The notes: generated by a model not told the origin, from the sequence alone. Shown: positions 25,665-34,393, counted from the stretch's first letter. The stretch is 64,000 nt of DNA from Phycisphaerales bacterium (GCA_007693785.1 RECY01000039.1:1-64000); one strand, 5' to 3'. Made by a program: numbers and translations.

Positions 25665-26636
25665 ATGGCCAAGATGTTCTACACCCTTGAAGAGGCCGCC
25701 CAGCGTCTCGGCAAGAGCGTCGAGGAGGTGCAGGAGATGGCCACCAGCGGCCAGATCCAGGAGTTCCGAGCCGACGGCAAGCTCATGCTCAAGAAAGACC
25801 AGGTCGACCTGCTCGCCGGCGACGACGACGACATCGACCTCGCCGACTCGGCCGCGGGCGATATCGGGCTCGCCGACTCCGGCAACGACTTCGACCTCGG
25901 CGACGCCAGCGCCGCCTCCAGCATGGGCGGCAAAAGCAAGGGCGGCACTGCCAGCCCTGAGGACGACGACGACTTCATCCCGCTCGCCGACTCCTCTGGC
26001 GACCTCGAGCCCATCAGCCTCAGCTCCAGCGGCTCGGCTGGCGCGATCAACCTCGAGGACTCCACCAACAAAGGCGAGACCGGCATCAGCATCTTCGACC
26101 CCGACGAAACCGAAGACGCCGACCCCGCCGCCCAGACCCAGGTCACCGACGGGCCCGACCTCGGCGACTTCGCCACCACCGGCGGGAGCGGGTTCGACTC
26201 CAGCGCCTCCGGCTCCGGCCTGCTCGACCTCACCCGAGAGGGCGACGACACCAGCCTCGGTGCCGACCTCATGGACGACGTCTACGCCGGCGGCGACGAC
26301 GGCGCGGGCGCCGAAACCTTCGCCGGCGGGGACCTCTTCGAGTCCCCCAGCGCCGCGACCGGCTTCACCGAGCCCGCCGCACCCATGATGGTCGCCGCCG
26401 AGCCCTACGACGGCGCCGGCTCCGGGCTCGTCGGCGGGCTCGCCCTCGGCATGATCGCCGCCCTCGCCCTCGCCGCCACCGTCACGATCCTCGCCTTCAT
26501 CAGCCACAGCAGCAACATCAGCCGCGGCGGGATGGTCGAGACCATCGCCGGCAACTGGGTCATGTACACCGGCATCGCCGCGGGCGTTGTCCTCCTCGCG
26601 GCCCTCATCGGCTGGGCCCTCGGGCGACGCAGCTAA
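25665..26636 (+). CDS. MerR/excisionase-like HTH domain fused to acidic linker and membrane anchor
   Basis: 323 residues. The N-terminus (about 1-48, FYTLEEAAQRLGKSVEEVQEMATSGQIQEFR then LMLKKDQVD) is a winged-helix domain of the excisionase/MerR type. Residues about 50-245 are extremely rich in Asp, Ser and Gly and likely disordered. Two hydrophobic segments (about 254-279 and 298-320) end the protein. An HTH tied to the membrane by an acidic linker suggests a membrane-bound DNA-binding or signalling protein, but the HTH may instead act in protein contacts. ATG 25665 has GGAG nine bases upstream. A good terminator follows. Confidence 0.82.
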   Translation: MAKMFYTLEEAAQRLGKSVEEVQEMATSGQIQEFRADGKLMLKKDQVDLLAGDDDDIDLADSAAGDIGLADSGNDFDLGDASAASSMGGKSKGGTASPEDDDDFIPLADSSGDLEPISLSSSGSAGAINLEDSTNKGETGISIFDPDETEDADPAAQTQVTDGPDLGDFATTGGSGFDSSASGSGLLDLTREGDDTSLGADLMDDVYAGGDDGAGAETFAGGDLFESPSAATGFTEPAAPMMVAAEPYDGAGSGLVGGLALGMIAALALAATVTILAFISHSSNISRGGMVETIAGNWVMYTGIAAGVVLLAALIGWALGRRS

Positions 26637-26661
26637 ACCCCACGCCGACAAAAACTTTCAC

Positions 26662-26698
26662 AACGCGGGCGTTCGCAACGGACGCCCGCATTGTTGTC
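26662..26698 (+). terminator. Intrinsic terminator after the HTH membrane protein
   Basis: Stem GCGGGCGT / ACGCCCGC (26665-26672 and 26682-26689), loop TCGCAACGG, then ATTGTTGT. It lies 26 bases past the stop at 26636. Confidence 0.7.
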
Positions 26699-26759
26699 AT
26701 GTGGCCTGATTTTGTGACCGGATGCTCGAAAAAGCAGCGCCCGCGTGCCCGCCTCTGGC

Positions 26760-27272
26760 TCAGCTCGCCGCGATCACCACGCCGAGTGATTCGTACCGCC
26801 CGCCCGCGATCCCCAGACGCGTGAAAAGGTCTGACCGGGCGTAGACCAGCTCCAGCCCCTCGCCGCCGACACGGATCACCGCCGACGGGCCCTCCGGGCG
26901 GCGCTCGTCATCGCTCCCCTCGCCGCGGATCGCGTCCAGGTGGACGAACGAGCCGTCGCCGACTACCCGCGCCCACGCGGGCCTCGGCGTCCGCCCGTTC
27001 AGCCCCCGGAGCCCCGGAGGCAGCACCGGCTCCACCCGGCACACACCCGCCGACGCGCCCGCCACAAAACGCCAACCCACCGTCACCATCCCGCGACAAC
27101 CGCCCGCACCCTCGCCCTCATCCCCGAGCCCCAGCAGACGCCCGGCGACCGCCCAACGCACCAGCAGCGACTCCCCTCGCCCCGCCCACCCCGCGGCCCA
27201 CGACACCCCCGACCCGCGCTCGGCACGCGACGACACCCCGACCACGAAGCGCGAGCCACCCAGCGCCGTCAC
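26760..27272 (-). CDS. Small unknown protein coupled to the GbsR-like regulator
   Basis: 170 residues, no recognised family, no signal peptide or membrane segment. It is Gly/Arg/Val-rich with a mixed pattern that could be a small beta domain (FVHLDAIRGEGSDDE, GGEGLELVYARSDLF). The main support is its GTG start, which overlaps the stop of the upstream regulator gene as GTGA, implying coupled translation. Its role may be tied to that regulator. It could be a spurious high-GC frame, but the overlap and ordinary C-terminal composition argue for a real gene. Confidence 0.55.
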   Translation of the reverse strand: MTALGGSRFVVGVSSRAERGSGVSWAAGWAGRGESLLVRWAVAGRLLGLGDEGEGAGGCRGMVTVGWRFVAGASAGVCRVEPVLPPGLRGLNGRTPRPAWARVVGDGSFVHLDAIRGEGSDDERRPEGPSAVIRVGGEGLELVYARSDLFTRLGIAGGRYESLGVVIAAS

Positions 27273-27952
27273 GACTCACCCCCGCCGCCGACACGACCGT
27301 TCCCAACCTTGCTCAACAGCGTCGCCGCGATTTGGAGGCCCCGCCCCGTCGGGCTCACGAACCGCTGGCTCAGACGCTCGGCGACCTCGAAGAACTCCAG
27401 CATCGCATCGAGGCGGTCGTTGTGCGCACGCAGCTCGCCCGCGTCGCCACGCGCCGCGCGACGGTCCCGGTGCAACGCCGAGGCCCCCGTCATGTCCCGG
27501 ATCTCGTGCAGCGACGCCAGCATCGGGTCGATCTCGCGCTTGATCCGCTCCCGCACGATCGCGCGGAACATCGACCACACGTCCTGCTCCGCCACGAAAT
27601 ACTCTTTCCGATCACCACGCTTGTGCGTCCGGTACACCACGCCCCAGTCGAGGAGCGCACGCAGGCTCATGCTCGCGTTCCCGCGGCTGATCTGCAGACG
27701 GTCCATGATGTCGTCGGCACACATCGGCTCGCCGGTGATGTACAGCAGCGCGTGGACCTCGGCCATCGTCCGGCTGATCCCCCACGCCCCGCCCATCTGA
27801 CCCCACACCGAGACAAACCGCTCCCGGGCCTCCTCAATCACCTGCGCGTCGGACCCCGAGCCACCGCCGCCCGACCGGTCGCCCGACGCCTCCGGGGCCC
27901 GATCGGGCCCCCGTGCTCCACCAGAACCAAGCTCGTGCGGTCCACCAAGCAT
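27269..27952 (-). CDS. GbsR/MarR-type transcriptional regulator
   Basis: 227 residues from ATG 27952. A winged HTH occupies about residues 40-125 (WGISRTMAEVHALLYITGEPMCADDIMDRLQISRGNASM in two adjoining pieces, then LLDWGVVYRTHKRGDRKEYFVAE), typical of the GbsR subgroup, which in other bacteria controls compatible-solute genes. A C-terminal helical region (DRLDAMLEFFEVAERLS) would form the dimer. The chosen ATG has GGAGG 15 bases upstream, which is long; a start further inside is possible. The frame continues upstream to 28201, but that part covers a terminator-proximal dyad and looks non-coding. Two dyad sequences upstream (27993-28013, 28158-28193) are candidate operators for autoregulation. 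Confidence 0.85.
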   Translation of the reverse strand: MLGGPHELGSGGARGPDRAPEASGDRSGGGGSGSDAQVIEEARERFVSVWGQMGGAWGISRTMAEVHALLYITGEPMCADDIMDRLQISRGNASMSLRALLDWGVVYRTHKRGDRKEYFVAEQDVWSMFRAIVRERIKREIDPMLASLHEIRDMTGASALHRDRRAARGDAGELRAHNDRLDAMLEFFEVAERLSQRFVSPTGRGLQIAATLLSKVGNGRVGGGGES

Positions 27953-27992
27953 GCAGAAGTATGCCGTCCTCCAAGGGGTCCCGTCCACTGTG

Positions 27993-28013
27993 ATTTCAAA
28001 AATTCCTGAAAAT
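27993..28013. promoter_or_regulatory. AT-rich dyad upstream of the GbsR-like gene
   Basis: TTTCA, eight bases, TGAAA inside a 25-base AT-rich stretch, very unusual for this genome. It lies about 40 to 60 bases before the start codon, the place expected for a repressor site or for the regulator's own promoter. Binding by the neighbouring regulator is inference. Confidence 0.45.
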
Positions 28014-28157
28014 AAAAAACATCGCCCGTTCCTGCTTTTTCTGAACCCCTGCGCCACCTCCGGCCCCATCCGGACCACGCTCGCGCGCCCGCGGCCCCAC
28101 CGACCGAGCCGGGAGCCACAGCCCGGACCCGATGCAGGACCTGCCCAGCTCTTCACA

Positions 28158-28193
28158 CTCGTTCGAGACACCCACGCACCCGTCTCGAACGAG
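28158..28193. promoter_or_regulatory. Long perfect dyad, candidate operator
   Basis: CTCGTTCGAGAC, 12 bases, GTCTCGAACGAG: 12-base perfect arms. The right arm continues as GTCTCGAACGAGCGAGAC, itself a smaller inverted repeat. There is no T-run on either side, so it is not an intrinsic terminator. It lies between the candidate small RNA and the GbsR-like gene. Confidence 0.5.
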
Positions 28194-28224
28194 CGAGACA
28201 CACGCGTTCCAAAACACAGCGCGC

Positions 28225-28262
28225 AAAAAAAGGCGGCGAGGCACCGGGGTGCCGTCGCCGCC
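28225..28262 (-). terminator. Strong intrinsic terminator, minus strand
   Basis: Near-perfect stem GGCGGCGA-GGCACC / GGTGCC-GTCGCCGCC at 28232-28262, followed on the minus strand by seven T (28231-28225). It ends either the ubiA transcript or the short transcript predicted from the promoter at 28290-28317. Confidence 0.88.
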
Positions 28263-28283
28263 CTTCCGGGGGCAAAGTTGGTC
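28225..28283 (-). ncRNA. Candidate small RNA of about 60 nt
   Basis: A minus-strand promoter (TTGTCA, 16 bases, TACTAT) would start transcription near 28283, and a strong intrinsic terminator ends at 28225. The predicted RNA holds a small 5' stem-loop (TTGGCAGACCAA, 28272-28283 region) and the terminator stem. There is no frame with a ribosome binding site. It could instead be a leader with a built-in attenuator for the GbsR-like gene, whose start is 270 bases further on. The RNA itself is inferred. Confidence 0.4.
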
Positions 28284-28289
28284 TGCCAA

Positions 28290-28317
28290 ATAGTACCAAA
28301 TTTACCCCACTTGACAA
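28290..28317 (-). promoter_or_regulatory. Promoter-like pair, minus strand
   Basis: Read on the minus strand: TTGTCA (28317-28312), 16 bases, TACTAT (28295-28290). It sits in a local AT-rich pocket between ubiA and the terminator at 28225. Confidence 0.5.
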
Positions 28318-28458
28318 GTAGTCAGTAGCAATTTGCCCTAGACACCGAACCGTACATCGCGCATTCTTGCTTTTGACACACCCACATCCGGGCACGCCGT
28401 TTCGCAACGTCGAATCACCGAGACCAACGAAAACCCTTGAACACCGCATCGCAATGAT

Positions 28459-29379
28459 TTACAGCACGAGCGAGAGCACGCCGCCGAGCCCGAGCAGGCA
28501 GCTCACCACGCCGTTGAGCGTGAAGAACGCCATTTGGAGCCCCTCGCGCCCGCGCCGGGCGAGCACCACGTGCTCGGCGATCAGCAGCCCGCCCACCGGC
28601 GCGACCGCGAGCCAATAGACAAGCCCGAACCGGGGCTCGACCAGCCCGCCCGCCACCAGCGACGTGAACGCGAGCACGTGCAACCCCCGCGCCAGCCACG
28701 ACGCCCCGCGCCATCCCAGCCTCGCGGGCGCTGAGTGCAGCCCGCGCGACCGATCAAAATCCATGTCCTGCAGGGCGTAGATCATGTCGAACCCCGCGAC
28801 CCAGCAGAGCACCATGCCGGACAACCACCAGAGGGCGGGCGTGTCGGCGAGCGCCTCGGGGCGCACGGCGATTGCAGCGGCCAGCGGGCTGGCCGCGAGC
28901 GCCCCGCCCAGAAACACGTGGCACAACGCCGTGAACCGCTTCGTGAACGAGTAGAACGCGATCCACGCGAGCGTGGGGACCGCGAGGGCGATCGGCCACG
29001 GGTTCCCGAAGGCGATCCAGAACATCCCGCAGCACGCGAGAAAGCCCCCGGCGCTCGCCGCCCCGAGCGCGGCCGCCGAGCCCGGCGACACACGCCCTGA
29101 CGGAATCGCGCGCCCCGCGGTCCGCGGGTTGTCGGCGTCGATCTCCCGATCGGCCCACCGGTTCACGAGCATCGCCCACGTCCGCGCCAGCACCATGCAC
29201 ACGACCACGACCGCGAGCTGAGCCGCGAACCGCCCCCACGACGAGCCCGGCTCGCGCGCGAGAAACGACGCGAGCACCGCGAACGGGAGCGCAAAGACGC
29301 TGTGCGCGAGCTTGATGTCGCCCATCGCCGCGGGGATCGACGCGAGCGTCACGGAGCGGTTGGTCGGCGCGAGAGTCAT
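28459..29379 (-). CDS. ubiA: UbiA-family polyprenyltransferase
   Basis: Integral membrane prenyltransferase that attaches a polyprenyl chain to an aromatic ring in quinone biosynthesis. The two Asp-rich motifs are present: NRWADREIDADNPRTAGR (about residue 75-92) and YALQDMDFDRSRGLHS (about 200-215). About eight membrane segments, 306 residues. The substrate cannot be read from sequence: 4-hydroxybenzoate (UbiA) or the futalosine-route menaquinone prenyltransferase MqnP are both possible, the latter fitting a menaquinone user. I chose ATG 29379; the upstream GTG at 29415 would overlap the terminator of the preceding gene. Confidence 0.88.
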   Translation of the reverse strand: MTLAPTNRSVTLASIPAAMGDIKLAHSVFALPFAVLASFLAREPGSSWGRFAAQLAVVVVCMVLARTWAMLVNRWADREIDADNPRTAGRAIPSGRVSPGSAAALGAASAGGFLACCGMFWIAFGNPWPIALAVPTLAWIAFYSFTKRFTALCHVFLGGALAASPLAAAIAVRPEALADTPALWWLSGMVLCWVAGFDMIYALQDMDFDRSRGLHSAPARLGWRGASWLARGLHVLAFTSLVAGGLVEPRFGLVYWLAVAPVGGLLIAEHVVLARRGREGLQMAFFTLNGVVSCLLGLGGVLSLVL

Positions 29380-29416
29380 GCGGGAGGCAACCGTAGGCAG
29401 CGACCCCGGAAACACA

Positions 29417-29446
29417 CCGCCCCGCCCGCGAACGCGGGCGGGGCGG
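29417..29446 (-). terminator. Hairpin terminator after the subtilase
   Basis: Perfect 14-base stem CCGCCCCGCCCGCG / CGCGGGCGGGGCGG with a two-base AA centre. On the minus strand TGTGTTTCC follows, a weak T-rich tract. It lies 83 bases beyond the subtilase stop and just before ubiA. Confidence 0.7.
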
Positions 29447-29528
29447 CTTCAGGAGTTCCGCATTCAGAAACCCGGGTCGCGACGGCTCGGCGACGCTGAT
29501 GCCAAGCCGCCTGCTCGGGAAAGCCGGC

Positions 29529-31544
29529 TCAGTCGCAGCCGTTCGACCAGCCGTTGATGTAGTAGTTGAGATCGGCGATGGTCACGAGCCCATCCGGCTC
29601 GCCGTCGAGCGCCGGGCCGGTCAGGTCAGCCGCCGGGGCCTCGTTAATCCAGAGCCCGACGTAGTAGTTCAGGTCGGCGATCGTGATCTCCCCGTCGGGC
29701 ACGCCGTCGAGCGCCGGGCCGGTCAGGTCGAACTCGCACGGCGTGCCGAACGAGGTCCCGTAGATCCGGAGCTGGGCGTTCTGCCAGGTCGCGATATCGC
29801 CGGCCGCCAGGTCGCGGACACGAACCGTCCACGTGCCCTCGCTCTGCTCGCCGAAGTGGCGGAGGCTGGTGAGGCGGTAGTTGATCATGTTGGACTGCGG
29901 GTCGTTGCGCCCGCCGACGGTCAGGATCGAGTTGGTGCCCTGCGGGCTGGTGATGTCGATCTGGAGGTCACCGACGTAGCTGGTCTGGATGTTGACGATC
30001 AGCTCGACCGCTTCGATGCGGACGTTCTCGTCGATCTCGATCTCGCGGGTGACGCCGACCTGGTTGTTGTCGGGCACCTGCACGTTGTAGGTCTGCGTGC
30101 CGCTGAGAACCTGGACTTCCTCGCCGACGTTCTCCCAGTCTCGCGCGACGATCACGGCCTGCTCGGCGTCGATCGCGCCGAAGCCGTAGTTGTAATTGAT
30201 GTCATACCCCGCGGCGTTAGTCGTCCACTGGTTGTTGCTGGGGTGGACCTTGCGGGCGCTCTCGATCAGCACGTGCTGCACGTCGCGCCAGGTGAGGCTC
30301 GGGTTGGCCTCGAGCATGAGCGCGACCACGCCGGCCCCGAGCGGGCTCGCGCTGCTGGTGCCGCCGAAGTTGCTGGTGTAGCTGCTCCCGGTCGTGGTCG
30401 TCCACGTCCCGCGGTTGTTGCCCGAGGAGTGAGTCACGACGAGCATGCTCGACCCGAGCTCGTTGTACCACGCGCGGATGTCCTGATCGCCCACGGCACC
30501 GATCGCCAGCGAGAAGCGGCTCGCGGCCCACGGGTCGTACTCGACCCGGTCGTTGGTCCCGCCGTTGCCCGCGGCCCACGCGATGATCGTGCCCAGGCCG
30601 TCCCGCCCGTTGACCGAGTTCGCCAGGGCGGCGTATTCCACGCTGCTGATCGTGTGCAGGCGCCCGTTGTCCGACGGGCCCCACGAGTTGCTCTTGATCG
30701 CGTTGAGGTCGTTGCGGAAGTTGAGCGCGCTGGCGGTCTGGGTTGCCGAGCCGTAGAGCTGCCCGCTGATGCCGGCATTGAACGCCGCCCCGACGCCCCC
30801 GATCCCGTTGTTGCCCACCGCCGCCGCGATACCCGCGCACGCCGTCGCGTGGCTCGTCGGCGAGCCGGCCTGCGTCGCGGCGGAGACGTAGTTCGCGTTC
30901 AGGTCCGGGTGGCTGTACTGCCAGCCGCCCTCAAGAATCCCCACCGTCACGCCCTGCCCCGTGTACCCCTCGGCCCACGCCCCGGGCAGGTTCGCGCTCG
31001 CGATCGGGTTCTGCAGGTTCCGAAGGTGCCACTGCTGGTTGAAGCTCGGGTCCGTCGGGAGCGTGCGCAACGTCCGCGGACGCTCCAGATCGATGTACGC
31101 CTCCGCGACGCCCTCGGCATCTTGCAACGCCGACGCGAGGTCGATCGCCTCCTGCACGTGCGCCGTGCGGATCAGATAGAACCCGGGCGCAAAATCCAAC
31201 GCCTCAGCCTGGTGGTTGCCCGCCCACGCCGCCGCCCCGACCACGCCCTCCGCCTGGCGCACGATCACCGCGTTGTGCAGCACGTACCCGGGCGTTGGCG
31301 CGGGGATGAACCCGTCTTTCTCGACGTGGTCGTTGTTGACACGCCACGCCGGGCTGGTCGCGCCGAGCGGGTCATCGATCAGGAAAAACTCCGCGACGTA
31401 TCCGGTCTGGACCGGGGTGCCGTCGAAGGCCCCGTCGCCGATCGCCGACCCCGCGAGAGCCGCGGGCGTCGCGAGCCCGATGAGGAGCCCCGCCACGCCG
31501 CACAGCACGCCAGCCGTCACGCCACACGCTCGATCACGTCGCAT
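29529..31544 (-). CDS. Secreted subtilisin/kexin-like protease with P domain and dockerin-like repeats
   Basis: 671 residues. Signal peptide 1 to about 31 (LIGLATPAALAGS). The S8 domain spans about 180-470: His232 in SHATACAG, Ser397 in GGTSSASP and the oxyanion Asn in IIAWAAGNGG are present, but the first triad position reads ILEGGWQYSHPDL with Glu205 where Asp is expected. A proprotein-convertase P domain follows (about 490-600, ending GTWTVRVRDLAAGDIATWQNA). The tail has two near-identical repeats, DLTGPALDGxPDG then TIADLNYY, ending in GCD, as in GC-type dockerin-anchored planctomycete proteins. ATG 31544 has GAGG five bases upstream; the frame extends further but without a signal peptide at that start. 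Confidence 0.9.
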   Translation of the reverse strand: MRRDRACGVTAGVLCGVAGLLIGLATPAALAGSAIGDGAFDGTPVQTGYVAEFFLIDDPLGATSPAWRVNNDHVEKDGFIPAPTPGYVLHNAVIVRQAEGVVGAAAWAGNHQAEALDFAPGFYLIRTAHVQEAIDLASALQDAEGVAEAYIDLERPRTLRTLPTDPSFNQQWHLRNLQNPIASANLPGAWAEGYTGQGVTVGILEGGWQYSHPDLNANYVSAATQAGSPTSHATACAGIAAAVGNNGIGGVGAAFNAGISGQLYGSATQTASALNFRNDLNAIKSNSWGPSDNGRLHTISSVEYAALANSVNGRDGLGTIIAWAAGNGGTNDRVEYDPWAASRFSLAIGAVGDQDIRAWYNELGSSMLVVTHSSGNNRGTWTTTTGSSYTSNFGGTSSASPLGAGVVALMLEANPSLTWRDVQHVLIESARKVHPSNNQWTTNAAGYDINYNYGFGAIDAEQAVIVARDWENVGEEVQVLSGTQTYNVQVPDNNQVGVTREIEIDENVRIEAVELIVNIQTSYVGDLQIDITSPQGTNSILTVGGRNDPQSNMINYRLTSLRHFGEQSEGTWTVRVRDLAAGDIATWQNAQLRIYGTSFGTPCEFDLTGPALDGVPDGEITIADLNYYVGLWINEAPAADLTGPALDGEPDGLVTIADLNYYINGWSNGCD

Positions 31545-32044
31545 CTTGACCTCGTTTGTCTTCTGTGTTCCAAGTGCCCGTTTCGGTCCGCGGCTCGCCG
31601 AAGCCAACCGCCCTCTACCCATCCCCACACAGCCCCCGGAAGCCGACCCCAGAACGCACGGGCACGACGACCCCAATCCCGATCCCATACATACCCTGAC
31701 GCCAAGCGCACTTTTTTGCAAGCCCCAAGCCCCAAATAGGGCTTATTCGGCCCGCTGCACGCGCCATACATGCCCCCAGAAACCAAAAAAGAGCTTCTAA
31801 ATACCAAACAAAACACGTTATGCCGCGAACAGTTTCGCACAGGGACGTATCACGAGACTGAAGCGTGCGGCTTGCGAGCGATCGCCCGCGCTGGAAAGAA
31901 GCCGCGAAAAAGCCGCGACGCAGTGGGATACGCCCCGCTCGGGTGGTCGGTTTCGACCGGGGGCGGCGGATCGCATATTCGTGGGCGCAGATCGCGCGGG
32001 ATGCGGAGGCGTGCGCACGTCTCGGAATGGGTTTGTGGGAGGCG
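31545..32044. other. Intergenic region between subtilase and tRNA-Thr
   Basis: About 500 bases without a supportable gene, with an AT-richer core at about 31690-31830. A hairpin AAGCCC-TATTTG-GGGCTT (minus strand) lies at about 31722-31740. The subtilase promoter should be here; TATGTA near 31690 on the minus strand is a possible -10, without a clear -35. Confidence 0.4.
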
Positions 32045-32072
32045 TTGACCGGCGGGTGGTCTGGCCTACGAT
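32045..32072 (+). promoter_or_regulatory. Promoter of tRNA-Thr (and probably tuf)
   Basis: TTGACC (32045-32050), 16 bases, TACGAT (32067-32072). The expected start site is about 45 bases before the tRNA. It is the closest match to the standard sigma-70 consensus in the window. Confidence 0.65.
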
Positions 32073-32125
32073 GGACGCTCGCGACTCCGCGCGGCGCTCC
32101 CGGTGCGCCTCGCGGGTGCGTGTTG

Positions 32126-32197
32126 GCCGCTGTAGCTCAGTGGTAGAGCGCACCCTTGGTAAGGGTGAGGTCGAGGGTTCAAGTCCCTCCAGCGGCT
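32126..32197 (+). tRNA. tRNA-Thr (anticodon GGT)
   Basis: Cloverleaf complete: acceptor GCCGCTG / CAGCGGC with discriminator T, D arm GCTCAGTGGTAGAGC, anticodon stem CACCC / GGGTG around loop TTGGTAA, T arm GAGGG TTCAAGT CCCTC. CCA is not encoded. It lies upstream of tuf, the arrangement found in many bacteria. Confidence 0.97.
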
Positions 32198-32627
32198 TGT
32201 TTTGGGGTTCTGGGTCCGCCTTTGGAAGAGGGCGAGGCCCCGGACCTGCCTTGCTGGATCTGTCCGGCTGGACGGGCCTGTCGGGGGTCGGCTTGGGATG
32301 GCCGAGTCTCGTCGTACGGGTGGCCCGTCGGTGTTCGGGAGTTCGGTGTTCGGGTCGCGGCTTCGGGGCCGCGGGCCCGCCCCGGTCGTCGGGGCGCAGG
32401 ACGCCGCTGCCGACGGACGTTGGCGAGGGAATGATCGTGTCCGGCCTCGGGGCCGGGCGTTCGGCACGGTTGCGGTTTCGGGGCACGCGCCCCGGGCGGC
32501 CGAGCCGGGAAAGATGAGTTGGTTGGCAGAGGCGGGCGTACGCCCCTGCCGCGACGGCGCAGCAGCCCCGGCACGGTCGGGCCTCCGCTGGCCGGGACAC
32601 CTGTTAGACGGTGGAGGAACACCCACA
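32198..32627. other. tRNA-Thr to tuf spacer / tuf leader
   Basis: 430 bases without a gene. It contains GC-rich hairpins (GCGGCTTCGGGGCCGC near 32359-32374 and CCGGCCTCGGGGCCGG near 32441-32456) and a short direct repeat of TTCGGTGTTCGGG-like sequence near 32329-32353. If tuf is co-transcribed with the tRNA, these may be processing or attenuation structures. No separate promoter was recognised. Confidence 0.4.
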
Positions 32628-33830
<1,203 letters not shown>

Positions 33831-33902
33831 GCACCCGGTGACGACCCGCCCGCGACGGGCCTCGGAAGAGGGCCGACGCGGACGCGACCGCAAGATCCAG
33901 CA

Positions 33903-33937
33903 CCGGCCCGCGGGAGCAACACCCGCGGGCCGGCTTT
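33903..33937 (+). terminator. Intrinsic terminator after tuf
   Basis: Perfect 12-base stem CCGGCCCGCGGG / CCCGCGGGCCGG, loop AGCAACA, then CTTTCC. It lies 73 bases past the tuf stop and 70 before rpmG, so it may be partial, with read-through to rpmG. Confidence 0.75.
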
Positions 33938-34006
33938 CCGAGAACGACCCGGCGGGCACACCACCCGCCAACGGGCCCGGCACGGGCCTGCAACCGGAGC
34001 GAACCG

Positions 34007-34189
34007 ATGGCCAAGAAGAAGTCCAATGCCCGCGAGTACGTCTGGCTCCAGTGCACGGAGTGCGGCGATCTCAACTACCGAACCTCGATCAACGTCAAGG
34101 GCGGCATCGAGGACCGCATCAAGGAAGGGTTCCAAAAGTACAGCCCGCGTCTGCGCAAGCACACGCTGCACAAGATCAAGCGGAAGTGA
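34007..34189 (+). CDS. rpmG: 50S ribosomal protein L33
   Basis: Small large-subunit ribosomal protein, 60 residues. WLQCTECGDLNYRTS carries the first CxxC pair and KHTLHKIKRK is the usual C-terminus. The second CxxC of zinc-binding L33 (typically CPWC before KHT) is replaced by SPRL, so this is the form that has lost half its zinc site. Its place between tuf and tRNA-Trp/secE is conserved in many bacteria. GGAG precedes the ATG by several bases. Confidence 0.95.
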   Translation: MAKKKSNAREYVWLQCTECGDLNYRTSINVKGGIEDRIKEGFQKYSPRLRKHTLHKIKRK

Positions 34190-34190
34190 G

Positions 34191-34225
34191 AAGGCACTAG
34201 GCAATAGGGACTAGGCATTAGGGGG
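34191..34225. repeat. Heptamer array, left arm of inverted pair
   Basis: Units ACTAGGC, AATAGGG, ACTAGGC, ATTAGGG in tandem directly after rpmG. This is the reverse complement of the GCCTANT arrays and pairs with the array at 34353-34387. Confidence 0.75.
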
Positions 34226-34352
34226 AGAGGGCTTGGAGAGCAGAGAGAGGCGAGAAAGTGGCGTTCAAAAGATTTGTCGCTGCTTTCCGAGTCTCTTCTC
34301 TCCACTGATGTCCGCGGCCTCACCGAATGCCCGACCCGTCCCACGACGCCAC

Positions 34353-34387
34353 AGGCCTATTGCCTAGTGCCCAATGCCTATTGCCTT
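34353..34387. repeat. Heptamer array, right arm of inverted pair
   Basis: GCCTATT, GCCTAGT, GCCCAAT, GCCTATT, GCCTTA in tandem, ending seven bases before tRNA-Trp. Together with the array at 34191-34225 it could form a long stem around a 127-base loop that holds no gene. Confidence 0.75.
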
Positions 34388-34393
34388 ACCTCT

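Noticed and set aside
28158-28193. The long dyad as an intrinsic terminator
   Set aside because: The 12-base spacer and lack of any T-run on either side do not fit; a true terminator with seven T lies 32 bases away.
27953-28201. N-terminal extension of the GbsR-like protein back to 28201
   Set aside because: This stretch contains the dyads and AT-rich site, shows no domain-like sequence, and the HTH region starts well after ATG 27952.
32202-32627. In-frame extension of EF-Tu upstream to 32202
   Set aside because: [20 protein letters not shown] is the universal EF-Tu N-terminus and GGAGG precedes it; the upstream part overlaps the tRNA-Thr 3' flank.
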